Positions 1 through 12,389 of a stretch of DNA of 64,000 nt are shown in pieces (position 1 is the stretch's first letter; the number at the start of each line of letters is the position of its first letter). Below the pieces are notes generated by a model. It ran no database searches, was not told the DNA's origin, and was given only the letters and a program-made list of their open reading frames with translations. Both the position numbers and the translations under genes were made by a program. Origin of the DNA: Anaeramoeba flamelloides (taxonomy: Eukaryota; Metamonada; Anaeramoebidae); NCBI GenBank assembly GCA_027625915.1, contig JANTQA010000036.1, positions 5,539,001-5,603,000 on the forward strand, written 5' to 3'.

Positions 1-44
1 CAACCAAATTTCATATGAAGAAAAATTTGGTATTTATCAAAATT

Positions 45-782
45 TTAAACGAAAAAATATTCTTGGTGGTCTGGAAGGAAAACAACACAAAAGTGAAAGT
101 TTCCAACCACAAGAACGGGAAATTAAAAACAAAATTTTTAAATCAAAAAAACCAAAGTGAATTGATCAAAAGCAAAAAAATTCAAATTTTTCGTTCTTAC
201 CTTTTTTATAATGATCCTTTTGAAGTTTTGATCTGAGCACGGTTTGGATTTGGATTGTTTTTAAGACACATTTTTGGTGTTGCGTTTTTAATGACCAACT
301 AATAAGAGTTTTTTGTATTTGTAAGAAAGGTAATTGTTCTTAAAAAGGAGTTTTTTTTTTTTCGTAAGACAGAATTTAATTGTTTTAACATTTAAAAAAG
401 TGTAAATCAGGACTATTGCTAATATGAAATCTAAAGAGTTATTACTTTTGTTGGTGTAAAAATGTTGGGCTAAGTGCCGTTTAAGTTCTGCCTGTAACAA
501 TTTAGTTGAATTAATCTCATTTAAAAATCGTTTTTTTTGGGAATATAAACGAAAGAGTGATTGCAAAGTGATATGTAGCTTTGCAAGATCCTTTTTATAT
601 TTCACAATTAATTGAGTTTTTTCTTTCTTTGATTTTTTTGAGTTTTTGTGTATTTCATCAACATATTCTTCGTTAAACTGGATTTCTTTTGATTGCTTTT
701 TTGTTTTTGATGACGACAGGATCTTATTTTCCAAGAACTCTTGGTGTTTTAAAAGATCACCTTTTGAGTTGTTTCCTCCCAT
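45..782 (-). CDS. Small three-exon protein, candidate N-myristoylated, unknown function
   Basis: I do not recognise this gene. I read three exons on the minus strand: 782-446, 338-201 and 70-45. All introns are GT-AG (107 and 130 bp) and all phases agree (phase 1 at both junctions), giving about 166 aa. The start MGGNNSKGD has Gly2 and a small/polar context, as in N-myristoylation sites. The middle is Lys/Glu-rich and probably helical (residues 30-110), followed by a basic C-terminal helix (SWSLKTQHQK, VLRSKLQKDHYKK) and the end DHQEYFFV. The last two splice sites are strong (GTAAGA donor, TTTTCCTTCCAG acceptor), which is the main support for exons 2 and 3. Exon 1 would otherwise read through to position 288. 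Membrane attachment through myristate is inference. cDNA would settle the first intron. Confidence 0.6.
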
Positions 783-2112
783 TGCTATAGAAAAACAAAA
801 TTCTAAAAAATGAATTAAATGTTCACATGAATTGACTTTTTTATATATTTTAGTGAAAAAGTTGTTTCAATATCATATAAATTCGAATACAATAACTACT
901 CTTTTTGATCTTCAACAATACAATTGTAAAGTTAAAATTGGTTGAATAGATTAAGGTACGATTTACCTTTAAAAATATCAAAATCTAAAAAATTATTTAA
1001 TGTCATCTTGAAATTGAAAAACTAGTAAAAAAGTGATTATTATATCTATAGAGTTACTTTTATAGAAATTTTCTTAGACGAATTATTCTTTTTTAAAAAC
1101 TATGATCCATTTTTGAAATTTGTTGAAAAAGTTCTAAAGTCATGATTTTTAATCATTTCTCAAAAAAAAATAATATTCTTTCATTGAAGAAGAAACAAAT
1201 CTTTTTTTCAATAAGGATAGAATGGATACAAAAATATGTTTTATAATATAGTCAGTGTGTTTTGAAAATGACACATGATATAAAATCTACTTAATTTTAA
1301 GAAAAATGACAATAATTATTAAACTTGAAAAAAATATTTGTTGATCCATACAACAGTTCAATTCCGATTTAGTATAAATTTTTTTAAATAAAAAAAATTT
1401 GAGAAAACACCAAATAATTCAATTAAAAATATTTCAAAAATATTTGTTTAAATAGCTGTATAATTCATCTTAAAACCTTAAGAATTAATTAATCATTTGA
1501 TTATATCAAAATAATGATTAATAAAATAATTAAATATTTTTTGGAATAATTATCATTCTAGGATTTTAATCCTCAATTGGTTTAATTATTATTTCTCATT
1601 GTTAAACATTTTCTTTCAATTATAATGAATTCAAATTAATAATTCTAATAAAAAAAAAATAATAGATATTATCAAATAACTTATTTTAATTCAAATAGTT
1701 CATTGTTTATACCCTTAATATTTATAAAAGAATATTACTTAACCGTTTACATTCCAAGATTGTAATAAATAATAATAATAACCGAAATATCAATGTCAAT
1801 ACATCATTAAAGATTGATTGATATTAATTTCAATGTTAATTTTAGTTTTCCATTTTTTTCAAAGTTTAAACTATGATCCTCAAATGTGATAGTTTAATCT
1901 AAAAAATAGTATTTCAACTCTTTTTTTTTTTTTTTTTTTTTTTTTTGATATTTGATGATTATTTTTTTTAATTATTTGGGATGGAATATATATATATTAA
2001 AAGTTTTAATTTTAAATTTATTTTTTTTTTTTACTGATTCAAGTTTTTTATCTATTAATTGAAATCAAATATTCTCAATATTTCTATAAAAAAAGTTCAA
2101 AATAATTATCAA
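783..2112. other. Intergenic AT-rich DNA
   Basis: No open reading frame or RNA gene is visible. It includes a T26 run at 1921-1946 and short (TA)n stretches around 1988. Its left edge is the upstream region of the minus-strand gene starting at 782. Confidence 0.6.
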
Positions 2113-2114
2113 TA

Positions 2115-2312
2115 CAGTCAGTTTCACTTTTAAGGCACAAACTTTCAACGAAATTTAAGACACAAAAAAATCTCAAATTAAGGCACAAAATTCAGAATTA
2201 TTTTTTTTTACAATTTATTTTTACTAGAATTTGAATTTTGTGCTTTAATTTGAGATTTTTTTTGTGCCTTAAATTTCGTTGAAAGTTTGTGCCTTAAAAG
2301 TGAAACTGACTG
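2115..2312. mobile_element. Palindromic (foldback) MITE, TA target duplication, copy 1
   Basis: The element begins CAGTCAGTTTCACTTTTAAG and ends with the inverse of that sequence, ACTGACTG. The two halves (about 95 bp each) are near-perfect reverse complements around an A/T spacer near 2200-2220. It is flanked by TA on both sides (2113-2114 and 2313-2314). A TA duplication with a CAGT terminus is typical of Tc1/mariner-type non-autonomous elements. No transposase is encoded. The motif AAGGCACAAA recurs inside each arm. Confidence 0.85.
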
Positions 2313-2390
2313 TACAAAATTTATTTTTTGGTTAAAAGGGGTATTTTATAACGCTTAATAGGTCATAGTTTATCAACACCAAAACCAATA

Positions 2391-2585
2391 CAGTCAGTTC
2401 CACTTTTAAGGCACAAACTTTTAAAAAAATTTAAGGCACAATAAAATCTCAAATTAAGGCACAAAATTTGGAATTTTTTTTTTTCCAATTTATTTTACTA
2501 GAATCTGAATTTTGTACCTTAATTTGAGATTTTTATTGTGCCTTAAATTTCGTTGAAGTTTGTTCCTTAAAAGTGGAACTGACTA
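2391..2585. mobile_element. Palindromic MITE, same family, copy 2
   Basis: This second copy lies 78 bp downstream of the first and has the same terminus (CAGTCAGTTCCACTTTTAAG) and the same arm structure. It is flanked by TA at 2389-2390 and 2586-2587. Its last base is A instead of G, and its arms are more diverged than those of copy 1, so it is probably older or under less constraint. The different spacers and arm changes suggest two independent insertions rather than a duplication of one. Confidence 0.85.
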
Positions 2586-2587
2586 TA

Positions 2588-5298
2588 ATTGAAAAAAAAT
2601 TCTTTCCATACCATTCATTTAATGTTTGACAACCATAATTCGAAAAATGTTAACATTTTTGATATATCTTTTCTCACTAATATTGAATTAGGAAAGCTCA
2701 AAAGTGGCTAAATTAGTTTATATGAAATAAAAATCAAAAAAAATATAAAAATTTAAGATGAACTCTTTAAAAAAAAACAATTGAATTATTATGTGTTCTT
2801 TGATCTTTTAAAATATCTATCTATACATATTTTTTATTTTTTTTTTATTCTTTGCAAATTTAAGTTAAGAATATAAGTAAACTTGGTTAATGGAAGAGTT
2901 AAATTTTAAAAATTTTGAGTGTTATATTTTGTTTAAAATTGAATCTGTTAAATAATTACTTTAACTAAATAAATAGATGTTTTAATAAATATGGAAGTAG
3001 AAAGATATCATATGATAATATATTTACATACCAATTAAAAAATGGATTTCAAACTCACAAAATAATTAAAAAAATGGTTAAAAAATCATTTATTCCTTAA
3101 TCTTTATATTTAATATTTGATATAATTCCTAATTTTTTCCTCGTTTTTATTTCCAATTCTTAGTGAAAATAATTTCGAGCTAAAAAATTTTCATCAATAA
3201 GTTCTGATTATTAAATTACTAGGTATTTCAAATGGATTTTCATCTGAATTTTAAAAATTCTATTTATCTTCTTCAAATTCATCTAATTCTTGATTGAAAT
3301 AAGAAACTATATATATTTTTTTAATTTCTTCTTCTGAGATAAAGATTTATAATATGGATTTGTTTTATGGTATACCAATTTCTTTTCTATTAAATAATAA
3401 AAACTAGCAATAATTTATAATGTGCTTTGATTTCAACATTTTCCCAATTTTTCATTTCAGTAAATTAAAATTTTTTTGAGGTATTTTTTAATTTTGAGAA
3501 TTCAATCTTTTTAATTTAATCTTAGATACAATATCTTTTGTTTTGGATCGACTGAGTAAAAAATTTGCAAAAAGAATTTTGAAAAAAAATTTGTAAAAAA
3601 ATGTTTTGAAAAATAATAATAAATAGTAATAGTGTCAGAAATTTAATGTAATCTCTTATTTCTTCATATTTAAATTAAAACAAAATAAAGAAGAAATAAA
3701 CTTCTAAATAGTATATAATTGACTTTTTTGAATATTTTTTTTACATGTATTGATTTTATTAAATTTATCAGGAAAGGTGGTCTTGCTCGGTTGGTCTTCA
3801 AAAAGAAAAGATGTGTATCAAAAAAATAATTTCTCATGTTTATTTTTATGGGTTACTCTTTGATTAATTACAAGTATTATTGATAAACACATTTCTTGAT
3901 TTAAAAGATAATTTAATAAAATGCATAAATTAAAAAAAGGTTCAAAAAATCAAAAAAATAAAGGTTCATTTTTAATTTACTTCAGTTGTTTTCGCAAATA
4001 GAATGTAAATGGTATTTTAATTACCAAATTCCAAAGTACATAGAAATAAATAAAAACTTATTTCAGTAATTTTGTTTCAAATAATAGTTTTCAAAAATGG
4101 TTCATGAGAAAAAATAAAGTTATTTCCCAAAAAATTCGTGCAAATTTCTTTTATAGTCTCTTTATTAAAGCCAAATTCCCATCAAAAAATATAAATATCC
4201 TAAATTAATATTAATTATTTTTTGATTGAAAATAATAATCCAATTTTTTTGTTAGTAAAGCCTTCCTTTAATAAACGATATTAAAATTTCTGTTCTCGAT
4301 TTTATCCGATATTTTTTTGGGGTGAAAATTGCTTTTTGTTATTTTATTTTTGATCAAAAAAATCATTTTCATAACTTTTTTAATATCAATAAATATTCCA
4401 AATAGAATCGAAAATATATAACTACATTTAATTGTTTAAAAAATCATTTGTACCCTTGACATATTTCCGCTTTTTTATTGAAATTGGTTGTTTATTGTTT
4501 TTTACAAAAAATGCAATTTTTTTTTTATTTTTTAGAAATATTTCAACAAACATATTTTGAAATAAATACTTTGGTCATTGATTTAAGCAGTATTAATATT
4601 AAACTAAATTTTATATTTGAACTTTAGTAAATAACTCCACTAGCAAAGATGAAATTTCGATGAAATGTTAAAAAAAGTATACCCACTTTTTTTGAAAATA
4701 CCTTATAAAAAATATGAAAGTGGGAAATATTGTGAACATCAATTTTATTTGATGATTTTGGATGTTTAAACAACCAAATGACAAAGAAGAAGAAAAAAAA
4801 AACATCATCTCCAAAATTTCAAAAAGAAATTGTAACATTTCATCCAGCTTCTTCTCGACAATCAATATAAAAAATATTAATAATTAAAGTTTTAATAATT
4901 TGCGAAGAGAATCGATTTCATTTTTAATTTTTTTAAAAACAAAAAAAAAGAAAGTTATCCTTCAATTTGTTTTTATTTTTTTCTGAGAAATGAAAATTTT
5001 CTGGAGTGTTAAATAATCTAAATGCCTGCTTTTTTATCCAGATTATTCAATTTTTTGGATATTGTCCATTTTTTTGTTTTTTCATACAAAAAACTTGCAA
5101 TTTTTAGAAATTATAACAATAAGTATACCAATTGTTAATTAAAAAATTCAAAAGTAATAAATTAATAATTAGTTTTTATTATTTTTTGAAATGAAATTCT
5201 CTGAAAAAAAAAAAAAGTTTATGTTTTAAAATAATTAGTTAAGAATAATTTTAAAAGTTAATAAAAAAAAATGATGATATTGTCTTAATTAGAATTGT
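2588..5298. other. Intergenic AT-rich DNA
   Basis: I see no gene here. Short open frames (for example 4668-4865 on the minus strand) have no recognisable content. A weak dispersed repeat at 4440-4711 is listed separately. The right end is the 3' flank of the RhoGEF gene. Confidence 0.55.
4440..4711. repeat. Degenerate dispersed repeat, related to 30043-30325
   Basis: Matching landmarks in the same order are a 'TTGTACCCTTGACATATT'-type start, a 'TTTTTTAGAAAT' centre, 'CAGTATTAATATTA', 'GCAAAGATGAAATT' and 'ACCTTATAAAA'. The copy at 30043-30325 has counterparts for each and ends next to the BTB gene stop codon. No termini or target duplication could be fixed. Confidence 0.4.
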
Positions 5299-8200
5299 TT
5301 ATAATAAAATTTGTAAAGGAATTCTTTTTGCACTTCTAATTCTTTTAATGTTTTGGGATTTTTTTTTATTTCTTTCTCTTTCTGAAGCTTTTGTAAATTC
5401 AGAAGTAATTTTCTCAATTTCTTTTTGAATTTTTAATATTAATTCTTTTTCTTGTTTATTTTCCTTTTCCTTTTCCTTTTCCTTTTCCCTTTCCTTTTCC
5501 CTTTCTCTTTCTCGTTCCTTTTCCTTTTCTGTTTCCTTTTCTGTTTCCGTTTCCTTTTTCTTTTCATTTTCCTTTTCTGTTTCCTTTTCATTTTCATTTT
5601 CTGTTTCCTTTTCTTTAATGTCTGTTTCATTATCTTCACCATTTCTTTTGTCGTTTTCTTTTATTTCTTCTTCCTTTTCATTTTTTTTGGTTTCATTTCC
5701 ATTTTCTTTCTTTTTAGTTTCCCTTTTCCTCTCGCTTCCCTTTCCCTTTGCCTTTCCCTTTTCCTTTCCCATCACAGTTTCATTTTCATTTTCATTTTCT
5801 AATTTGGTTTTAGTAATGTTAGTATTTTTTTTCTTTTTTGCGTTTTGTTTTAAATTTTGTTTATGTATCATTATAAAATCATCCAAGTCATTTGTGCTGC
5901 TATTGCTTTTTTTTTTAATATTTTTCATTTTGATGCCCTTAGTAACAAAAAATTTGGGAAGTGTTAAAGCTCTCACCGCTCTAATTTTTTTATTAGAATT
6001 TTTCTGAATAATTTTAATTTTGTGCTCGTCATAGCATTTATCACAGACTCTCAAGAGTGTTTTTTCTGAAATGTATCTAATTTTGAGTTTCTTTGTGGAG
6101 CAGGCACCACAGACCAAGCTACCACATTTTCTACAATGATGTCTTCTTCGAAAGGTAGTAAATTTTTTCAAACAAATCGAGCATTCATCTTTATTAAAAT
6201 CTGGATCCCAAACTGGTGCCAATTCCTGGGAATCGAAGTCAAAAACGGAACCCCTGATGGATAAGCTTTTTCTTCTATTTTCTTGAATTGCATAATTTAA
6301 ATGTTCGAGCCAATTACGTTTTTCTTCGGGCGAAGAAGCAAAAACAGTAAAGGATTTTGATTTATTTTGGATGACAAAGGCATTCTTCAATTTGTTACTA
6401 TCCTGAAGATCCTTCACGTTAGTGTTTAATAGATTCATCCTTCGGTGTAATTGGAAGCTCCTGCCATTGGCTGTGCCGTAGAGCAAGAGGTCAGTAAACA
6501 AGAAAAATTGTCTTTTCAAGATCTTCTTTCGAGACACCTTCATCAATGGGCCCTGGCAAACATAAAATCGGTGTATTGCAACCAGGTCTTTTAATCTCTT
6601 TGAATTAAATCGCCTTTGAATTTGTAGCATCTTTTCGTGGTTTTCATGCTTTCTAATTTCTTCGTTGATGTGCTTATTGACTTGAACAATGGCCTCCTCT
6701 GCCGTTTCCAAATTTGAATAATCTGAGTGGCCCTTGTCAATGTGCTTTCTGAGTGATTTCAGGAACATTTCATATCTTGGCAATCTTTGAATTGGTAAAA
6801 TTAAAAAGGATTGCAAATCCAAATTATGATATTTTCTTTTCTTTTTGATCACCCATTTTTTAAATGATGGGTTATTCAAATATTTTAACACTAATTTATT
6901 AGATTCGCTATAGCCTCTAAAATAGGTTGTATATAATTTGAAATTGGGTATTAATTGTAAAAACAGGTCGCCAATGGTTGTCTGTTCATTCAAATTTTTA
7001 ATTCTTCTTTGTAATTTGTCTAATAGCAATTTATTAATTTTATAAATTTCCTTAATATTACTAAAGACCTGCACGATGACACTTTTGGGTAATAGCACCT
7101 TTTCAGATGTGTTACATCGTCGAAGTAAATCACTCATCATATCTGTAATCAAAATATTTAAATTTTTCACATAGATTTGTTCAGAACTTAAGATCTCTTC
7201 AATGATGTTTTCCCTCATGGATTTTTCTTTTTCTTCTTCATTTTGTTCATTATTTTCATTTGGCAAATCACCCTTTTGAGTCGATTCATCTCCTACCCCC
7301 ACCTGTAAATGAAACGTTGATTCAATCTTTGTACTGAACTTTTCTTGTTCTTCTAATTCTAATTTTGATAACTCTTCCTTCTCGTAATCATTATCTTCGT
7401 CACTGTCATATTCTTCCTCTTCAGAATTTGAAGACGAGCCAGAATTTTGTCGTATTTCTGTTTTAGTTCGAGTGAATTTTTTTTTGATTTTTTTCGATGG
7501 GATTCTTTTTATACGCTTGATTTGTTTTTTTTTAAATTGCTGGGCCCTTGAAGTCTGCTTGTTCTTCGAATTTTCATCCTCATTTATCTTTTGCTTTTCG
7601 AGTACTTCTTTATTGTTATTGTTTCTTTTTTCGGTTGTTTCAGATGGTTCTCTTTCCTCAACAATTATTTTTTGTTCTAATTTTTTCTTTTGTATTTTTG
7701 GAACATTCTCTTTTTTTTTAATTTTCTTTTTCTTCCTTACTCTTTTTGATTTACCATCTTTCCCAATAATAATTTTAATATCTGGATCTTCATCTTTGAG
7801 TTTTTTTTTCTTTTTCTTTCGAACTTTTTTGATCTTTCCATCTTTCCCAACAACTAATTTATAGTCCTTTTTCTTTTCGTTTTTTGTTTCTGTTTTTTTT
7901 TCTGTTTCTGTTTCTGTTTCTGTTTCTGTTTCGGTTTTTGTTTCGGTTTCTGTTTTTGTTTCTATTTGTTTTTCATTTTTTTTTTCTGTTTGTTTTTCGT
8001 TTCTTTTAACTTCTTTTTTTTTTTCTGTTTCTTTTTTTGTTATTTTTTCTTTTTCTTTTTCAATTTTTTTTACCTTGTTATTAGTTTCTTTCTCCTTTTC
8101 AATGTTTTCAATTTTTTGTTCTTTTTCAGATACATTCACAATTTCTTTTTTTTCTTTTTCTTTTGGTTCTTTCTTTTCATCGGTTTTTGGTTCTTCTTGT

Positions 8201-9298
8201 GTTTTTTTTTTCTTTTTCTTCCTTACTCTTTTTGGTTTACCATCTTTCCCAATAATAATTTTAATATCTGGATCGTCATCTTTGAGTTTTTTTTTCTTTT
8301 TCTTTCGAACTTTTTTTATCTTTCCATCCTTTCCAACAACTAATTTATATTCCTTTTTCTTTTCTTTTTTTGTTTCTGTTTCTGTTTCGGTTTTAATTTT
8401 TGTTTCTGTTTTGGTTTCTATTTGTTTTTCATTTTTTTTTTCTGTTCTTTTTTCGTTTCTTTTAACTTTAATTAGTTTTGGTTCTGTTTCTGTTTCTGTT
8501 TCTGTTTTTGTTTTTGTTTCTTTTTTTGTTATTTTTTCTTTTTCTTTTTCAATTTTTTTTACCTTGTTATTAGTTTCTTTTCCTTCTTCTTTGTTTTCAA
8601 TTTTTTGTTCTTTTTCAGATACATTCACAATTTCTTTTTTTTCTTTTTCTTTTGGTTCTTTCTTTTCATCAGTTTTTGGTTCTTCTTGTTTTTTTTTTTT
8701 TTTTTTTCTTCCTTACTCTTTTTGGTTTACCATCTTTTCCAATAATGATTTTAATATCTGGATCGTCGTCTTTGAGTTTTTTTTTCTTTTTCTTTCGAAC
8801 TTTTTTGATCTTTCCATCCTTTCCAACAATTAATTTTGAGTCCTTTTTCTTTTCGTTTTTTGTTACTGTTATTGTTTCTGTTTCTGTTTTTGTTTCGGTT
8901 TTTGTTTGTTTTTCATTTTTTTCTTTTTTCATTGGTTTTGGTTCTTTTTCTGTAATTGCTTCGAGCTGTTTAACAATATTTTTAACCTTGTTAATAGTTT
9001 CTTTTCCTTCTTCTTTGTTTTGTTCTTGTTCTTTTTCAGATACATCCACAGACTTGCTTTGTTCGTTTTCTTTTTCTTTTAGTTCTTTCTTTTCATTTGA
9101 TTCTTCTTGTTTCTTGATTTTCTTTTTCTTTTTCTTCCTTACTCTTTTTGGCTTTCCATCTTTCCCAATAATGATTTTAATCTCGGGATCTTCATCTTTA
9201 ATTTTTTTTTTCTTTTTTTTTCGAACTCTTTTTGGTTTACCATTAATCATAATAATTTTTACATTAGAGTCTGGACTTGGTTTCCTTTCTTCAGACAT
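5299..9298 (-). CDS. Rho guanine-nucleotide exchange factor: Lys-rich repeats, DH-PH, FYVE
   Basis: Activates Rho-family GTPases and is probably targeted to phosphoinositide membranes. The protein is about 1332 aa. Residues 1-540 are Lys/Glu/Thr-rich tandem repeats. The DH domain is at about 694-885, with the CR3-type helix LQSFLILPIQRLPRYEMFLK. The PH domain is at about 903-1009 and ends in a typical C-terminal helix (EKRNWLEHLNYAIQ). A FYVE zinc finger follows at about 1026-1093, with the full signature RRRHHCRKCG and RVCDKC. The tail (1094-1332) is charged, with long E/K runs. I chose the ATG at 9298 (MSEERKPSP); the longer open frame upstream starts with GTG. The reading frame shifts by one base inside a run of 19 A (coding strand) at 8707-8689. 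Matching repeat units on both sides show it is one gene, so this is either an assembly homopolymer error or a real frameshift. DH-PH-FYVE order matches the FGD/frabin group. Rac at 36198 is a possible substrate by class only. Confidence 0.9.
7735..9290 (-). repeat. In-gene tandem repeats encoding GKDGK-VRKKKKKK units
   Basis: Four copies of a basic motif pair occur at intervals of 427, 490 and 486 bp (landmark near 9188, 8761, 8271 and 7785). Each unit carries LVVGKDGKIKKVRKKKKKK, then DDDPDIKIIIGKDGKPKRV, then a Glu/Lys/Thr-rich linker with VSEKEQ. The VRKKKKKK runs resemble polybasic or nuclear-localisation sequences. The periodicity shows recent unit duplication. Confidence 0.85.
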
Positions 9299-11447
9299 CT
9301 TTTGTTTTGACACAAATGATCTGTTCTGTCTTTTTGATTTTAAAAAAGTTCTTTGTAAATAAAAATTAGAACAATAATATTTTTCACAGAAGAAAAATTA
9401 AAAAAAATGAAAAACTTGCAAAAAGAGCTTGGAACAAAATATAATTCAAAATATTTAGAAAAGGTATCATACAATTCAAATTCTGAATTATTATTTTTTT
9501 ATTTGGTTAGACAAGTTTTTAATGAAAAATTTTGGTTGTGAATTAATAATTTTATCAACATTTTAAAGCTTTTATCAATTTTTGGTCTTATTAGAATTCC
9601 AAAATTCAGAAAGAATCATTCTTTTAAGTTTAAATTTTGAAAAAAGATTTTGAAACAATGTAGTCAGGTAAAAAATCTTTACTTTTATCTTTTTATTCAA
9701 AAGATTTAAAATTTATAAATATATTTTGGTTTTTCAATCAAAGCTGTTTGAAGATAGAAAATATCTTTTAAAATCTTTAGAATAACAATGTAAAATTTGT
9801 TTTATTAAAATATTTTGATTAATCCTTTGAAATGGTTTGAGTTTTACTTTTTAAAATGCTTTATTTATCACTTTTTATATTGTATAAGAGAATAACTTTT
9901 TTTAATTTCAGTATTTTCTTTATTGAGATAGTTGTAAAGTTTGTATTAATTTGATATAATTAAAAATAGAATTTTTTTCGGAATACACATCCTATAAAAA
10001 AAGTGGAAGATTTTGGTTGAAGAAATTAATCTTAAAAAACAAACATAATCAAAATAATATCTTCGGATATTTTTCAAAATAAGGGGTAATTATTTATCTT
10101 ATAATTAGCTAATGATAAAGTAAATATGACTCTTTATTGGAATTTCTAAACAAAAATTCAGAAATTAGGAAAGTATCATACAGTGTAAATTAGTGCCGTA
10201 GAGTGCCTAGGTTATTTTTAATTTTTGGAATGTAAAGAAAATTAAATAAATTTTCTTTACATTTCAAAAAGTAAAAAAAACCTACGGCGATTTTCCAGAA
10301 TTTAAGAGAACTGAGAAAAATCTTTAGTTTTACTCAATTCTTTTGAATTCTGGATAACCTAATGGTAGTAAGAGGAAATATCCCCCCCCACCACCACCAC
10401 CACCTTTGAAAATAAAAATAAATAAATAAAATTAAACTCACAATTTATCATTATTAAATACCTTCCAAAAAAATTGTCTTAAACTCATCAATTCAGATTT
10501 TGGAATTAATAAAATTTTTTTTTTTAATTTAATGATTATATCATACAAATAATTTTATATAAAGAGATTGAATGAATAAGACAATAGGAATATAACCTTA
10601 AAAATTCACGATTTTTTATAAGGTGTTAAAAAATAAACTTATCAAGAAAGTTAAATCTGTGTTTCCAAGGATGAGTCATTCTTTATTTCTTCATATAATA
10701 TATAATCCATTATCCAATATTATATCTGATCCCAAACCAATCTTGAAGGTAACCTCCTTAATCTTTTGAGAGAATTTTAAATTAAAAAATTAATTTGTTG
10801 AATTTTTTTGGAAATTTTCTCATTTTTTATTAGAGATGTTTTTATTTTTTAGCTGAACAAAATTTTCTCTTCAATTTTCAAAAAAAAAAGTTAAAATTTA
10901 ATTGATCATTTGAAGAATTTTATTTCGAAGGGTAGAACTTTAAGAAACCAATATCGTGTTTACCAATTGTTTATTTTCGATTTATTTAATCTTGGAATGT
11001 GAAATATAACTTGAAAAGTAAAAATGATTTTATATTGTATCAACGTTAATAAAAATCTTCACTATTGATTTTGACAAAGAAAAAGACAAAAACAAAGATG
11101 AATTAAAATTAACCAAAGTAGTTTTATGAAAAAAAAATCATAAGAATTAGTAAACCGTTTTTGGATCATCATCTCACAAACCAATAATTTTTTTAATTGT
11201 TAAGTATTTACTTTAATAAAAAAATATTTTTTCGAAAACATTTTATTTTATTTTGTTAGATATATACAATTTTTTATTTTATTGTTTTAATTGTTATTTT
11301 ATGTTATTTAAATGATTTTTTTGTAGAAAAAAAAAATCAAAATAGAATTTAAAATTTGACTATTTAAATCCTCCTCTGTAGTAAAAAAGATAGCATCAAA
11401 TATAAAAAAAAATGGAAATAGCCATTAATAACTAATTCCCCAAATGA

Positions 11448-11485
<38 letters not shown>

Positions 11486-12389
11486 AATTTCAAATTTCTT
11501 TTAAAGAACAGCTTTTACTTCCATGTATTTCAATATCCCCAGTGAAACTAAAATTTAAAATTAACCATATTTCGTTCATAAACAACCAATAATTTACGGG
11601 TTTAAGTATATAGTTCAAAGTTAAGAAACTAATATTCGTTTATAATTATATCAAAAGATTATCTTATAAAAGTTGGGGCAATTAAGATATGATATAATTA
11701 ATTATTTAGCCAGAAATCTTCGATTTTTTTGGTTTGTTATATACTATGTCTAGATATTGAAAAAAATTTCAAAGTTACAAATATTTTGTTTTTTTTTGAA
11801 TCTTATAAATTTATTATGTTATTATAAAGTTTTCCAGTTTAGCGATTATGATAAAGTAAATGGTTATTAATTTATCAATATTTAAGGTATTATGGGCTAG
11901 TAAACAAAAAAAAAATTATCTTTTAAATTTTATCAGAAACAAAGTATATAAAAATTGAAAAAAGAATTTTCAGTTTACCCAATGAGTTTAAAAGGGATTT
12001 TTGGGAAAATTTTTTTTTACAATTGTGATTCAATCTTCAACTTTTTAAAAGGTTCTAAATTTAAAAAAAAAATATTTTCTTGATGAAAATAGAAAGTTTA
12101 AAGTTAATGAAGAGAGAGATTAAAAAAAATAGTTTTAAAAATAAAACTACATATCTTATCAAATGTCTAAGTAAAAAAGATGATAAATACAAAAAAAATA
12201 AAATAAAAAAATAACAATAGTTATTTTAAATTTTAAAAATATATAATTTTCTATTAATATTCCATAAATTGAGAATCAATTTTTTTATTGTTTAAAAAAA
12301 AAAATGAGAAAATAAAATACCAAACCAATGAATTGAAAAAAATCACAATTTACTTTTTGATACCCTGTCGAATGATAAAAAAAAATTAA
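9299..12389. other. Intergenic AT-rich DNA upstream of RhoGEF
   Basis: No gene is visible. The region contains a (CCA)n microsatellite at 10382-10404, an A32 run at 11453-11484, and the hairpin repeat listed at 10192-10372. Its left end must hold the RhoGEF promoter, but I cannot assign elements. Confidence 0.55.
10192..10372. repeat. Foldback repeat with CCAGAATT...GAATTCTGG hairpin
   Basis: It opens with TAGTGCCGTAGAGTGCCTAG. There is a small inverted repeat (TGTAAAGAAAATT...AATTTTCTTTACA), then a hairpin TTTCCAGAATTTAAGAGAA...TTCTTTTGAATTCTGG. The same hairpin and the GGCACTCTA flank recur near 21890, 22275, 26455, 39980 and 40510, so this is a dispersed family. Confidence 0.65.

Noticed and set aside
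5452-9362. Several long plus-strand frames rich in Phe/Ser opposite the RhoGEF gene
   Set aside because: They are antisense shadows of Lys/Glu-rich repeats, with no domain.
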